The notes under the pieces were generated by a model. The model made no database searches, was not told where the DNA came from, and worked only from the letters and a program-made list of their open reading frames with translations. From assembly GCA_964403775.1 (NCBI GenBank), contig CAYOHL010000026.1, positions 1 to 11,789 of the forward strand: a DNA stretch of 11,789 nucleotides, written 5' to 3'. Position 1 is the first letter of the stretch. Every line of letters begins with the position of its first letter. This document shows positions 5,934 through 11,789 of the stretch, one piece after another. The position numbers and the translations under genes were made by a program. This DNA comes from CG1-02-33-12 sp964403775. Lineage in GTDB: Archaea > Nanobdellota > Nanobdellia > Woesearchaeales > CG1-02-33-12.

Positions 5934-7205
5934 ATGGGTGTTATTTCAGATACGCTAAAGAAGCTTGGCGGTAAAAAGCTTGGAAAAATAGAAAAAAAAT
6001 GGGTGTTTGATGCCTCTTCTTCTATATCATCAAGCCCAATAGCTGCAGAAATAACAAAAGGAGAGCTAGGAATTGCATTCGGCACACAGGATGGAAAAAT
6101 ATATATGCTCGGTGAAAATGCAAAAATAAAGTGGCTTTATTCAATCCAGGAAAAGATTGATGAAATACAGAAGATGTTTCTTGATGAGGAAACTGCAAAA
6201 AGCATTTATACCACGCCAGCATTTGCTGATATAAACAAAGACAGCAAGAAAGAGGTTCTTTTTGGATGCGATATTGGGAAATTCTATGCCTTAAGCTCAT
6301 CAGGGAAACTTTTATGGGACTTTAAGACAGATGGAGGAATAAGGTCATCTGCACTTGTTGAGGATATTAATAAGGACAACAAGCCAGAGATTATATTTGG
6401 ATCCAATGACAGAAATCTTTATGTTCTGGATGCAAAGGGAAAACTTCTATGGAAATTTAAGGCAGATTCGGGGATAGAATCAGACCCAGCTATTTTAAGA
6501 GCTAAAAAAACACAGATAATATTTGGCTCTAATGACGGCAGGATTTATTCCCTAAATACAAAAGGAAAGTTATTGTGGCAATTCAAAACAAAGGGAAAAA
6601 TAACAGCAAAACCAGCAGTAGGTGATATTTATAATAATAAAAAAAATTATATTGTTATTGGCTCTGCTGATAACAGCCTTTATGTCTTGGATGAGAATGG
6701 CAGGCTTGAATGGCTCTATGAAACAGAGGGCAGGATATGCTCAAAAGCATGTTTAGTAGACATAAACAATGATAAAAAGCTTGAGATAATCTTTGGCTCA
6801 TGCGATGATAATATTTATTGCTTGTCATGCAGGGGCAGCAAGATATGGAGCTATGAAACAGATTTTTGGATTGTTGCAAGCCCTCTTGTTATAGATATAG
6901 ATAATGATGGCAAACTAGAGGTTATTGCTGGCTCTTATGACAGCTCTGTCTATGTTCTTGATGCAGAAGGTATATTCCTTCTTGATTACATGCCGGGAGT
7001 TTCAGGGGTAATCCAGCAGCCAGGCCATTATAATGACCTTATCACTGTAGAACCAGGAGGGTATATAGGCAAAAAGCTCTGGCAGTACAAAACAGAGGGA
7101 ATGATAGTTGGCTCTACATTTATCACAAACACCAAAAAACAAAAAGAAATTATTATTGGGATAAAGGAAGGGAAACTAGATAATCTCGCTTATAGAAAAG
7201 ATTAG
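5934..7205 (+). CDS. cytoplasmic PQQ/FG-GAP-like beta-propeller protein
   Basis: The 423 residues are almost entirely tandem repeats of about 45 residues. Each repeat contains a W[KQDS][FY]-type strand, a central segment, an [IV][IV][FI]GS.D strand and YxLD..G. Repeat-opening tryptophans sit at 23, 67, 128, 173, 215, 260, 305 and 383, indicating eight blades. Four repeats carry calcium-loop-like DxNxDxxxE or DxDxDG motifs (99-107, 144-152, 276-284, 321-329), as in FG-GAP/integrin-type propellers. Blade 2 has a helical insertion (about 70-92) and blade 8 is degenerate after a loop near 350-380. There is no signal peptide, unusual for PQQ-like propellers, which are mostly extracytoplasmic. Its role is unknown. 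The KaiC-like gene starts 11 bases after its stop, so the two are probably co-expressed. Confidence 0.85.
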   Translation: MGVISDTLKKLGGKKLGKIEKKWVFDASSSISSSPIAAEITKGELGIAFGTQDGKIYMLGENAKIKWLYSIQEKIDEIQKMFLDEETAKSIYTTPAFADINKDSKKEVLFGCDIGKFYALSSSGKLLWDFKTDGGIRSSALVEDINKDNKPEIIFGSNDRNLYVLDAKGKLLWKFKADSGIESDPAILRAKKTQIIFGSNDGRIYSLNTKGKLLWQFKTKGKITAKPAVGDIYNNKKNYIVIGSADNSLYVLDENGRLEWLYETEGRICSKACLVDINNDKKLEIIFGSCDDNIYCLSCRGSKIWSYETDFWIVASPLVIDIDNDGKLEVIAGSYDSSVYVLDAEGIFLLDYMPGVSGVIQQPGHYNDLITVEPGGYIGKKLWQYKTEGMIVGSTFITNTKKQKEIIIGIKEGKLDNLAYRKD

Positions 7206-7206
7206 T

Positions 7207-7212
7207 GGAGGG
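7207..7212 (+). promoter_or_regulatory. ribosome binding site of the KaiC-like gene
   Basis: GGAGGG lies four bases before ATG 7217. It decides this start over the in-frame GTG at 7205, which overlaps the preceding stop codon. Confidence 0.75.
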
Positions 7213-7216
7213 AAAA

Positions 7217-8029
7217 ATGGTTAAGGAACTGAAAAAAAAGCAAGAGTTAAAGAGAATTAAGGTTCATATAAATGGTTTTGATGAGCAGCTACAGGGTGGC
7301 ATTCCAGAGGGATTTGTAACCTTGGTTTGCGGCACTGCTGGAACAATGAAAACCAGTGTGGCCTTTAATGTGCTGTATAATGAGGCATTGGATGGAAAAA
7401 CAGGATTATATGTTTCACTTGAGCAGTCATCTAGATCCCTGCTAGAGCATGCAGAAAAAATGGGCTATGACCTCTCAAAGATCAACCTTGTTGTTATGTC
7501 AGATATATCAAAATTAAAATCCAATATACAGGACATTAAATCATCAAAAAGCGGTTCATTGCTTATCTCAGATTTGGGTGCTATAAGGAAGCAGATAAAG
7601 GAAACTAAAATTGGGCCTAGCGGCGACTGGCTGAATGTTATAAAGAACATAATAAAAAGGCTTAAACAAGAGGCAAAATGCGATTTATTTGTCCTTGATT
7701 CATTATCAGCGTTATATGTTTTGTCAAGCTTTGATGAGCCAAGGACAAAGCTGTTTTACATATTTGAGTTTTTGAGGGATGTTGGGTTAACAACTTTCCT
7801 GATTTCTGAGATGCCACTTGACAAAAGAAAATATAGTGACTATGAGGTTGAGGATTATCTAGCAGATGGAATAATCCTCTTGCAGCATACAGAGAAATTC
7901 AGAAAGGTTATAAGGGAGATATCAATTGTCAAGATGAGGGCAACTGACTGCAACACAGATGTTTTCACTCTTGAATACAAAAACAAGAAGTTTTATGCCC
8001 TGCAGGGAGGAAAACCTCCCTTGGTTTGA
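7217..8029 (+). CDS. KaiC-like RecA-superfamily ATPase
   Basis: This 270-residue protein is a single RecA/KaiC ATPase domain. Visible are GFDEQLQGGIPEG near 20-32 (typical KaiC entry), a Walker A GTAGTMKTS at 39-47, YVSLEQS at 65-71 with the likely catalytic Glu69, and Walker B DLFVLDSLSAL at 156-166 with Asp161. The Walker A has Met where the common GKT form has Gly, a variant I believe occurs in other archaeal KaiC-like proteins. Archaea carry many such stand-alone domains, mostly of unknown role and linked to signalling. The start is ATG 7217, backed by GGAGGG. A 7-bp hairpin lies at the 3' end of the gene. The upstream propeller gene is the only clue to function: ATPase and propeller may work together (inference). 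Confidence 0.88.
   Translation: MVKELKKKQELKRIKVHINGFDEQLQGGIPEGFVTLVCGTAGTMKTSVAFNVLYNEALDGKTGLYVSLEQSSRSLLEHAEKMGYDLSKINLVVMSDISKLKSNIQDIKSSKSGSLLISDLGAIRKQIKETKIGPSGDWLNVIKNIIKRLKQEAKCDLFVLDSLSALYVLSSFDEPRTKLFYIFEFLRDVGLTTFLISEMPLDKRKYSDYEVEDYLADGIILLQHTEKFRKVIREISIVKMRATDCNTDVFTLEYKNKKFYALQGGKPPLV
8004..8021 (+). other. GC-rich hairpin at the end of the KaiC-like gene
   Basis: AGGGAGG-AAAA-CCTCCCT forms a perfect 7-bp stem with a four-base loop, just before the TGA stop (8027-8029). It encodes part of QGGKPPL. It is markedly GC-rich for this genome. No T-run follows directly, so a classical terminator is not supported; it could stabilise the 3' end of the message. Confidence 0.5.
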
Positions 8030-8040
8030 TAAAGATTTTC

Positions 8041-8054
8041 GAAAACAATAAATA
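8041..8054 (+). promoter_or_regulatory. candidate promoter of the NFACT-R/nnrD operon
   Basis: GAAAAC followed by AATAAATA is centred about 26 bases before ATG 8077, which would give a leaderless message. The match is weaker than the other boxes in the window. Confidence 0.4.
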
Positions 8055-8076
8055 GTCCTGTATAATTTATATTCCT

Positions 8077-8862
8077 ATGGCCAGGATAGCCCTTAATCTC
8101 AAAAAATCCATTGAGCAGAATGCTGCTGTTTATTTTGAAAAAGCAAAAAAAGCAAAAAAAAAGCTTGAGGGTGCAAAAGAGGCGTTAAAGAAAATACAGG
8201 ATAGACTGGAATTGTTAAAGGAAAGGCAGGATAAAGAGGGTTTGGCTCTAAAAAGAACAGAAAAAATACCAAGAAAAAAAGAATGGTATGAAAAATTCAG
8301 GTGGTTCTTCAGCTCAGAGGGCTTTTTATGTATTGGTGGAAGGGATGCAACAACAAATGATATCATAATAAAGAAACATGCTGATAAGGATGATATTGTT
8401 TTCCACACAGACATGGCAGGCTCGCCTTTTTTTGTTATAAAAGCAAATAATAAAAAAATAGGCTTAAAAACAATGGAGGAAGCAGCACAGGCAACAGCAT
8501 CTTACAGCAGGGCATGGCGCCTAGGTCTGTCAGCTCTTGATGTTTTTTATGTAAGGCCAGACCAGCTGACAAAAGAGGCAGGCTCTGGTGAATACATATC
8601 AAAGGGAGCTTTTATGGTGAAGGGCAAGACAAATTACATGCATCCTGTATTAGAGATAGCAGTTGGCATTAAAGATAACAGGATAATTGGCGGTCCTGTT
8701 AATGCTGTAAAAAACAATTCTGAAAAATTTGTTGTTATAGGGCAGGGAAAGGAAAAAACAAGCGAAACTGCAAAAAAAATTAAAAAAATCATTGGCGGAA
8801 GCATTGATGAAATAACCTTTTTTATTCCTGCAGGCGGCTCAAGAATCCAGAAAACAAAATAA
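8077..8862 (+). CDS. stand-alone NFACT-R (DUF814) RNA-binding protein
   Basis: The 261 residues correspond to the C-terminal half of NFACT/RqcH/Tae2-type proteins, which bind the large ribosomal subunit and tRNA in ribosome-associated quality control. Residues about 1-65 form a lysine-rich coiled coil opening with SIEQNAAVYFEKAKK. From about 70 the NFACT-R domain follows: WYEKFRWFFSSEGF at 70-83, GGRDATTND at 87-95, IVFHTDMAGSPF at 107-118, EAAQATASYSRAW at 135-147 and FMVKGKTNYM near 179-188. The large N-terminal NFACT-N and helix-hairpin-helix domains of full-length archaeal relatives are absent, and the 47 bases before the start cannot encode them. It is therefore a minimal form that may bind RNA or ribosomes without the full activity. 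The nnrD start lies two bases after its stop. Confidence 0.88.
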   Translation: MARIALNLKKSIEQNAAVYFEKAKKAKKKLEGAKEALKKIQDRLELLKERQDKEGLALKRTEKIPRKKEWYEKFRWFFSSEGFLCIGGRDATTNDIIIKKHADKDDIVFHTDMAGSPFFVIKANNKKIGLKTMEEAAQATASYSRAWRLGLSALDVFYVRPDQLTKEAGSGEYISKGAFMVKGKTNYMHPVLEIAVGIKDNRIIGGPVNAVKNNSEKFVVIGQGKEKTSETAKKIKKIIGGSIDEITFFIPAGGSRIQKTK

Positions 8863-8864
8863 AA

Positions 8865-9749
8865 ATGAGATATCTTACAAAAAAGGATATTAAGTTGCCA
8901 AAAAGAAAACAAGAAAGCCGCAAGGGTGACAATGGAAGGCTTTTGATTATAGGCGGCTCTGTTGATTATATTGGCGCTGTTATGCTTGCAGGAATGGCGG
9001 CTTTCAGGTCAGGCGCTGATATAGTTACAATAGCTGCTCCAGAAAAAGTTGCATGGGCAATAAATACATTCAGCCCTGATTTTATAACAAAGAAATTCAA
9101 GGGAGAGTTTTTTAGAGCTGAACACGCCGATAGAATAATAAAATTAAGCAATGACTTTGATGTTAGTTTGATTGGCAATGGCCTGGGCTTAAGAAAGCAA
9201 ACAATAAGATTCTCGAAAAAAATAATAAAAAATATAAAAAAATTAAAAGTCATTGATGCTGATGCAATAAAATCATTAAAATTATCTGATGTTAGTAATG
9301 CAATAATAACCCCCCATGAAAATGAATTGAGGGTTTTTTTGGATAATAATCTAAAAAACAAAAAAACTGTGAGGAGTATCTTCAATAAAGGGATAAACCG
9401 CAAAAAAAGGGCAAAAAACATACAATATGCTTTAAGGGGTTTTCTTAAAAAAAACAATGTTATTTTGTTAAAGGGAAAAACAGATATTATTATTTCAAAA
9501 AACAAAATTATCTTCAACAAAACAGGAAATGCAGGCATGAGTGTTGCTGGCACAGGAGATGTTTTGGCTGGCTTGACAGCAGGCTTTTTAGCACAGACAA
9601 AAAACCTGTTTGGTTCAGCATGCTCAGCTGCTTTTATAAATGGGCTTATAGGGGATTATCTCTTAAAGGAAAAGGGCTATGGTTTTACTGCAAGCGATTT
9701 CATAAATTGCATCCCTTTTTTTATCAAAAAATCAAATAAAAAGATTTAA
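8865..9749 (+). CDS. nnrD: ADP/ATP-dependent NAD(P)H-hydrate dehydratase
   Basis: This enzyme repairs damaged cofactors by dehydrating (S)-NADHX or NADPHX back to NADH or NADPH at the expense of ADP or ATP. The 294 residues form the ribokinase-like YjeF C-terminal domain: KGDNGRLLIIGGS at 20-32, SGADIVT at 49-55, VIDADAI at 129-135, TPHENEL at 149-155, KGKTDIII at 203-210 and the signature NKTGNAGMSVAGTGDVLAG at 218-236 with catalytic Asp232. The epimerase domain (YjeF_N, NnrE) that is often fused in front is absent, so either a separate gene exists elsewhere or repair is restricted to one epimer. ATG 8865 follows the NFACT-R stop by two bases, implying co-translation. The last codons overlap one copy of a 13-base direct repeat. 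Confidence 0.93.
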   Translation: MRYLTKKDIKLPKRKQESRKGDNGRLLIIGGSVDYIGAVMLAGMAAFRSGADIVTIAAPEKVAWAINTFSPDFITKKFKGEFFRAEHADRIIKLSNDFDVSLIGNGLGLRKQTIRFSKKIIKNIKKLKVIDADAIKSLKLSDVSNAIITPHENELRVFLDNNLKNKKTVRSIFNKGINRKKRAKNIQYALRGFLKKNNVILLKGKTDIIISKNKIIFNKTGNAGMSVAGTGDVLAGLTAGFLAQTKNLFGSACSAAFINGLIGDYLLKEKGYGFTASDFINCIPFFIKKSNKKI

Positions 9750-9764
9750 ATATCAAATAAAAAG
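9731..9764 (+). repeat. 13-bp direct repeat at the nnrD-antiporter junction
   Basis: ATCAAATAAAAAG occurs at 9731-9743 and again at 9752-9764, 21 bases apart, with the palindrome ATTTAAAT between the copies. The first copy encodes the end of NnrD (SNKK); the second lies in the intergenic leader. It may be a small in-phase duplication or a two-site operator, as the spacing equals about two helical turns. Confidence 0.55.
9745..9752 (+). promoter_or_regulatory. possible TATA box of the antiporter gene
   Basis: TTTAAATA overlaps the nnrD stop codon. Its centre predicts a start site near 9775, about 12 bases before ATG 9787. Read-through from nnrD is an alternative. Confidence 0.35.
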
Positions 9765-9777
9765 CTTTTAACAAAAA

Positions 9778-9782
9778 GAGGT
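9778..9782 (+). promoter_or_regulatory. ribosome binding site of the antiporter gene
   Basis: GAGGT four bases before ATG 9787 supports this start. Confidence 0.6.
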
Positions 9783-9786
9783 ATCG

Positions 9787-11511
9787 ATGGCTATAACTAT
9801 ATTTGTTGAGTTAAGCATTATAATTATTATTGCAGTTGCTATTACAGCTATAATGCGGCTCTTAAAGCAGCCCCTGATTATAGGCTATATTCTAACTGGT
9901 GTTATAGTAAGCCCTTATTTTCTTAATATAGTTAAATCCACTGAGGCTATTGCAACCTTTGCGCAGATAGGTATAGCCTTGCTTTTGTTTATGGTCGGAT
10001 TAAATCTAAATCCAAAAAGAATAAAGGATGTTGGCAAGGTTTCCCTAATCACAGGAATTGGTCAGGTTATATTCACTTCTCTAATAGGATTTTTCATATG
10101 CTTTTTTTTGGGCTTTCCAACAATAGTTTCAATTTATATTGCTATTGCTTTGACATTCAGCAGCACTATAATAATAATAAAAATTTTATCAGATAAAAAT
10201 GACCTGGAAACCCTTTATGGGAGGATTGCTATTGGTTTTTTAATTGTCCAGGATTTAATTGCAATAGTTATTTTGATGGTAGTTTCAGCAATACCTGCCG
10301 CCATAAATCTTACTGTCTTGGCTCTTGAAACTGCTTTAAAATTGAGCGGTTTGCTGCTCTTCTTATTTATAATCAGCGTTTATATATTTCCAAAGATAAC
10401 AAGGGTTATTGCCAAATCACAGGAGTTTTTACTATTATTTTCAATTGGCTGGTGCTTTGCAGTAGCTGCTCTTTTTTATTACCTGAATTTTTCAATAGAA
10501 GCAGGAGCGCTATTAGCAGGCATTGCCCTGTCTTTCTCTCCATATAACTATGAAATCAGCTCTAAAATGAAGCCATTGCGTGATTTTTTTATTATTCTTT
10601 TTTTTATATTGCTGGGCTCTCAAATGGTTTTTGCAAATATAAACCAGTATATAATCCCAATACTAATTCTTTCAGCATTTATACTTGTAGGAAACCCATT
10701 TATAGTGATGGCATTAATGGGTTTGCTCGGCTATACCAAAAGGAACAGTTTTTTAGCTGGATTGACAGTAGCCCAGATAAGTGAATTTTCCCTGATTCTT
10801 ATTGCCTTGGGGGTTAAAGTAGGGCATTTAACAAATGAGATTTTATCCTTGGTAACTATGATTGGCTTAATAACTATCGCTGGCTCCACCTACATGATAA
10901 TTTATGCAAATAAAATCTATCCTCATTTATCCAGGTATTTAGGGATATTTGAAAGAAAAGGCAATAAAGTTGATGAACACAGCTATCATAAAAAAGGGGT
11001 TTACGACATTCTTCTTTTTGGGTACAACAGGATCGGCTATAGCATTGTTAAAACACTCCAGAAAATGAAGAAAAACCTGTTGATAGTTGATTTTAATCCG
11101 GATGTTATTAAAAAATTAATAACAAGAAAGATTCCATGCATTTATGGCGATGTTGCTGATTTAGAGATCCTTGAAAGGCTGGAGTTGGATAAGGCAGAGA
11201 TGGTTATATCAACTGTTCCAGAAGAACAGGACAACCTTCTTTTAATAAAGAAAACCAAAGAGGTTAATAAAAAGGCGCTTATATTTGTAACAGCAAATCA
11301 GGTTGAGGACGCACTAACCCTTTATGATGCCGGAGCAGATTATGTCATCTTGCCTCACTTACTTGGAGGAGAACATGTCTCAATTCTTTTAGAGGATTTC
11401 ACAGGAGATATAAACAAGATTCTTGAAACAAAATTAAAACATATAGATGAGCTGCACAAAAGAAGAGAGCTTGGCCATGAACATCCAATGAACCTTAGCT
11501 ATAATGCATAA
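9787..11511 (+). CDS. CPA2-family cation/proton antiporter with RCK (TrkA-N) domain
   Basis: This 574-residue membrane protein exchanges monovalent cations (K+ or Na+) for protons and belongs to the KefB/GerN-type CPA2 family. Residues about 5-375 contain roughly 12 hydrophobic segments with family hallmarks: KQPLIIGYILTGV near 27-39, FMVGLNLNP at 68-76, ALTFSST at 121-127, VQD at 154-156 (Asp156 is the likely ion-binding aspartate) and AQISEFSLIL at 329-338. A cytoplasmic RCK_N domain follows from about 405, with a dinucleotide-binding turn GYNRIG at 412-417 and Asp435 ending strand 2, which suggests NAD(H) binding. The usual middle glycine of GxGxxG is Asn414. No TrkA-C domain is recognisable, only a short His/Glu-rich tail. 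The CRM-protein gene starts two bases after its stop. Confidence 0.92.
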   Translation: MAITIFVELSIIIIIAVAITAIMRLLKQPLIIGYILTGVIVSPYFLNIVKSTEAIATFAQIGIALLLFMVGLNLNPKRIKDVGKVSLITGIGQVIFTSLIGFFICFFLGFPTIVSIYIAIALTFSSTIIIIKILSDKNDLETLYGRIAIGFLIVQDLIAIVILMVVSAIPAAINLTVLALETALKLSGLLLFLFIISVYIFPKITRVIAKSQEFLLLFSIGWCFAVAALFYYLNFSIEAGALLAGIALSFSPYNYEISSKMKPLRDFFIILFFILLGSQMVFANINQYIIPILILSAFILVGNPFIVMALMGLLGYTKRNSFLAGLTVAQISEFSLILIALGVKVGHLTNEILSLVTMIGLITIAGSTYMIIYANKIYPHLSRYLGIFERKGNKVDEHSYHKKGVYDILLFGYNRIGYSIVKTLQKMKKNLLIVDFNPDVIKKLITRKIPCIYGDVADLEILERLELDKAEMVISTVPEEQDNLLLIKKTKEVNKKALIFVTANQVEDALTLYDAGADYVILPHLLGGEHVSILLEDFTGDINKILETKLKHIDELHKRRELGHEHPMNLSYNA

Positions 11512-11513
11512 GA

Positions 11514-11771
11514 ATGTTAACTGATAATAAATTAAAGGAAAATGCAAAAATCCTGGAACCAGTTATAAGGATTGGAAAAAATGGCCTTACAGAAAGCACG
11601 ATAAAGGAGATTAAGAAACAGCTTAACAAAAAAAAGCTTGTTAAGGTAAAGCTTCTAAGGGCATTTGTTGAGGGCAAAGATAAAAAGCTTGTTGCAGACA
11701 AAATTGCTGAAGAAACAAATTCAAGGCTTATTGATTTGGTTGGCTTTGTTGTGGTTTTATACAAGGGCTAA
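11514..11771 (+). CDS. CRM-domain (YhbY-type) RNA-binding protein
   Basis: The 85-residue protein is a single CRM domain. These domains bind RNA, and the bacterial YhbY form associates with precursor 50S ribosomal subunits. The fold pattern is visible: LKENAKILEPVIRIGKNGLT at 7-26 with the GxxG loop (GKNG at 21-24), an amphipathic helix, KLVKVKLLRAF at 41-51, a second helix about 57-68 and the closing strands LIDLVGFVVVLYKG at 72-85. It covers the whole domain, so it is complete. It follows the antiporter gene by two bases and is probably co-transcribed with it. The functional link is not obvious. ATG 11514 is the only reasonable start; no strong Shine-Dalgarno sequence is seen. Confidence 0.92.
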   Translation: MLTDNKLKENAKILEPVIRIGKNGLTESTIKEIKKQLNKKKLVKVKLLRAFVEGKDKKLVADKIAEETNSRLIDLVGFVVVLYKG

Positions 11772-11789
11772 GCTACTTTTGGTTTTCAT

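Noticed and set aside
7205..7216. GTG start for the KaiC-like gene
   Set aside because: It would overlap the preceding stop codon and consume the GGAGGG ribosome binding site, which serves ATG 7217.
8966..9553. 195-codon minus-strand frame inside nnrD
   Set aside because: It is a long but hydrophobic, motif-free shadow of a gene with a full set of NnrD motifs on the plus strand.
1..11789. CRISPR arrays, insertion sequences, integrase genes, phage genes, replication origin repeats
   Set aside because: No regularly spaced repeats, terminal inverted repeats, transposase-like proteins or origin-type repeat clusters were seen on reading both strands.
11772..11789. Minus-strand ATG at the right edge (MKTKSSLALV)
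   Set aside because: It runs into a stop after ten codons within the CRM gene and has no supporting signal.

Overview
The window looks like a piece of a small, AT-rich archaeal genome, most likely a DPANN-type archaeon (Woesearchaeota/Pacearchaeota-like; this placement is inference). Archaeal markers are ribosomal protein eS1, the KEOPS kinase Bud32, a KaiC-like single-domain ATPase, an NFACT RNA-binding protein, a tRNA without encoded CCA that carries an insertion, and repeated BRE/TATA promoters (AAAGG followed by TTTATA-like boxes) lying about 26-40 bases before start codons. A full bacterial-type gyrB is present, as in many archaea that acquired DNA gyrase. Genes are tightly packed: no gap exceeds about 135 bases and several neighbours overlap or are 1-4 bases apart.

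Layout. Bases 1-188 hold the possible beginning of a divergent minus-strand gene and the gyrB upstream region. gyrB (189-2081) converges on a small acidic zinc-ribbon/TRASH-like protein (2086-2364, minus) with only 4 bases between them. A strong TATA box then starts the eS1-ferredoxin pair (2490-3480, genes overlapping by 20 bases). A minus-strand ATP-grasp gene (3524-4651) and a minus-strand tRNA-Gln(CUG) gene (4752-4849) follow. The tRNA has a 25-nt hairpin-forming insertion in its D-loop region. Divergent from the tRNA run bud32 and a cupin gene (4925-5873). A separate promoter drives an eight-bladed PQQ/FG-GAP-like propeller gene and a KaiC-like ATPase gene (5934-8029). Next are a stand-alone NFACT-R protein and NAD(P)HX dehydratase (8077-9749), then a CPA2 cation/proton antiporter with an RCK domain and a CRM/YhbY-type RNA-binding protein (9787-11771).

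How the genes relate. Translation and RNA functions recur (eS1, tRNA-Gln, Bud32, NFACT-R, CRM protein), mixed with topology control (gyrase B), metabolite repair (NnrD), redox (ferredoxin) and ion homeostasis (antiporter). Two items deserve most attention. The ATP-grasp protein appears circularly permuted: the Glu-x-Asn metal-ligand motif that normally closes the fold is at its very N-terminus. The cytoplasmic propeller plus KaiC-like ATPase form a two-gene unit whose function I do not recognise. No CRISPR array, insertion sequence, phage gene or replication origin was seen.
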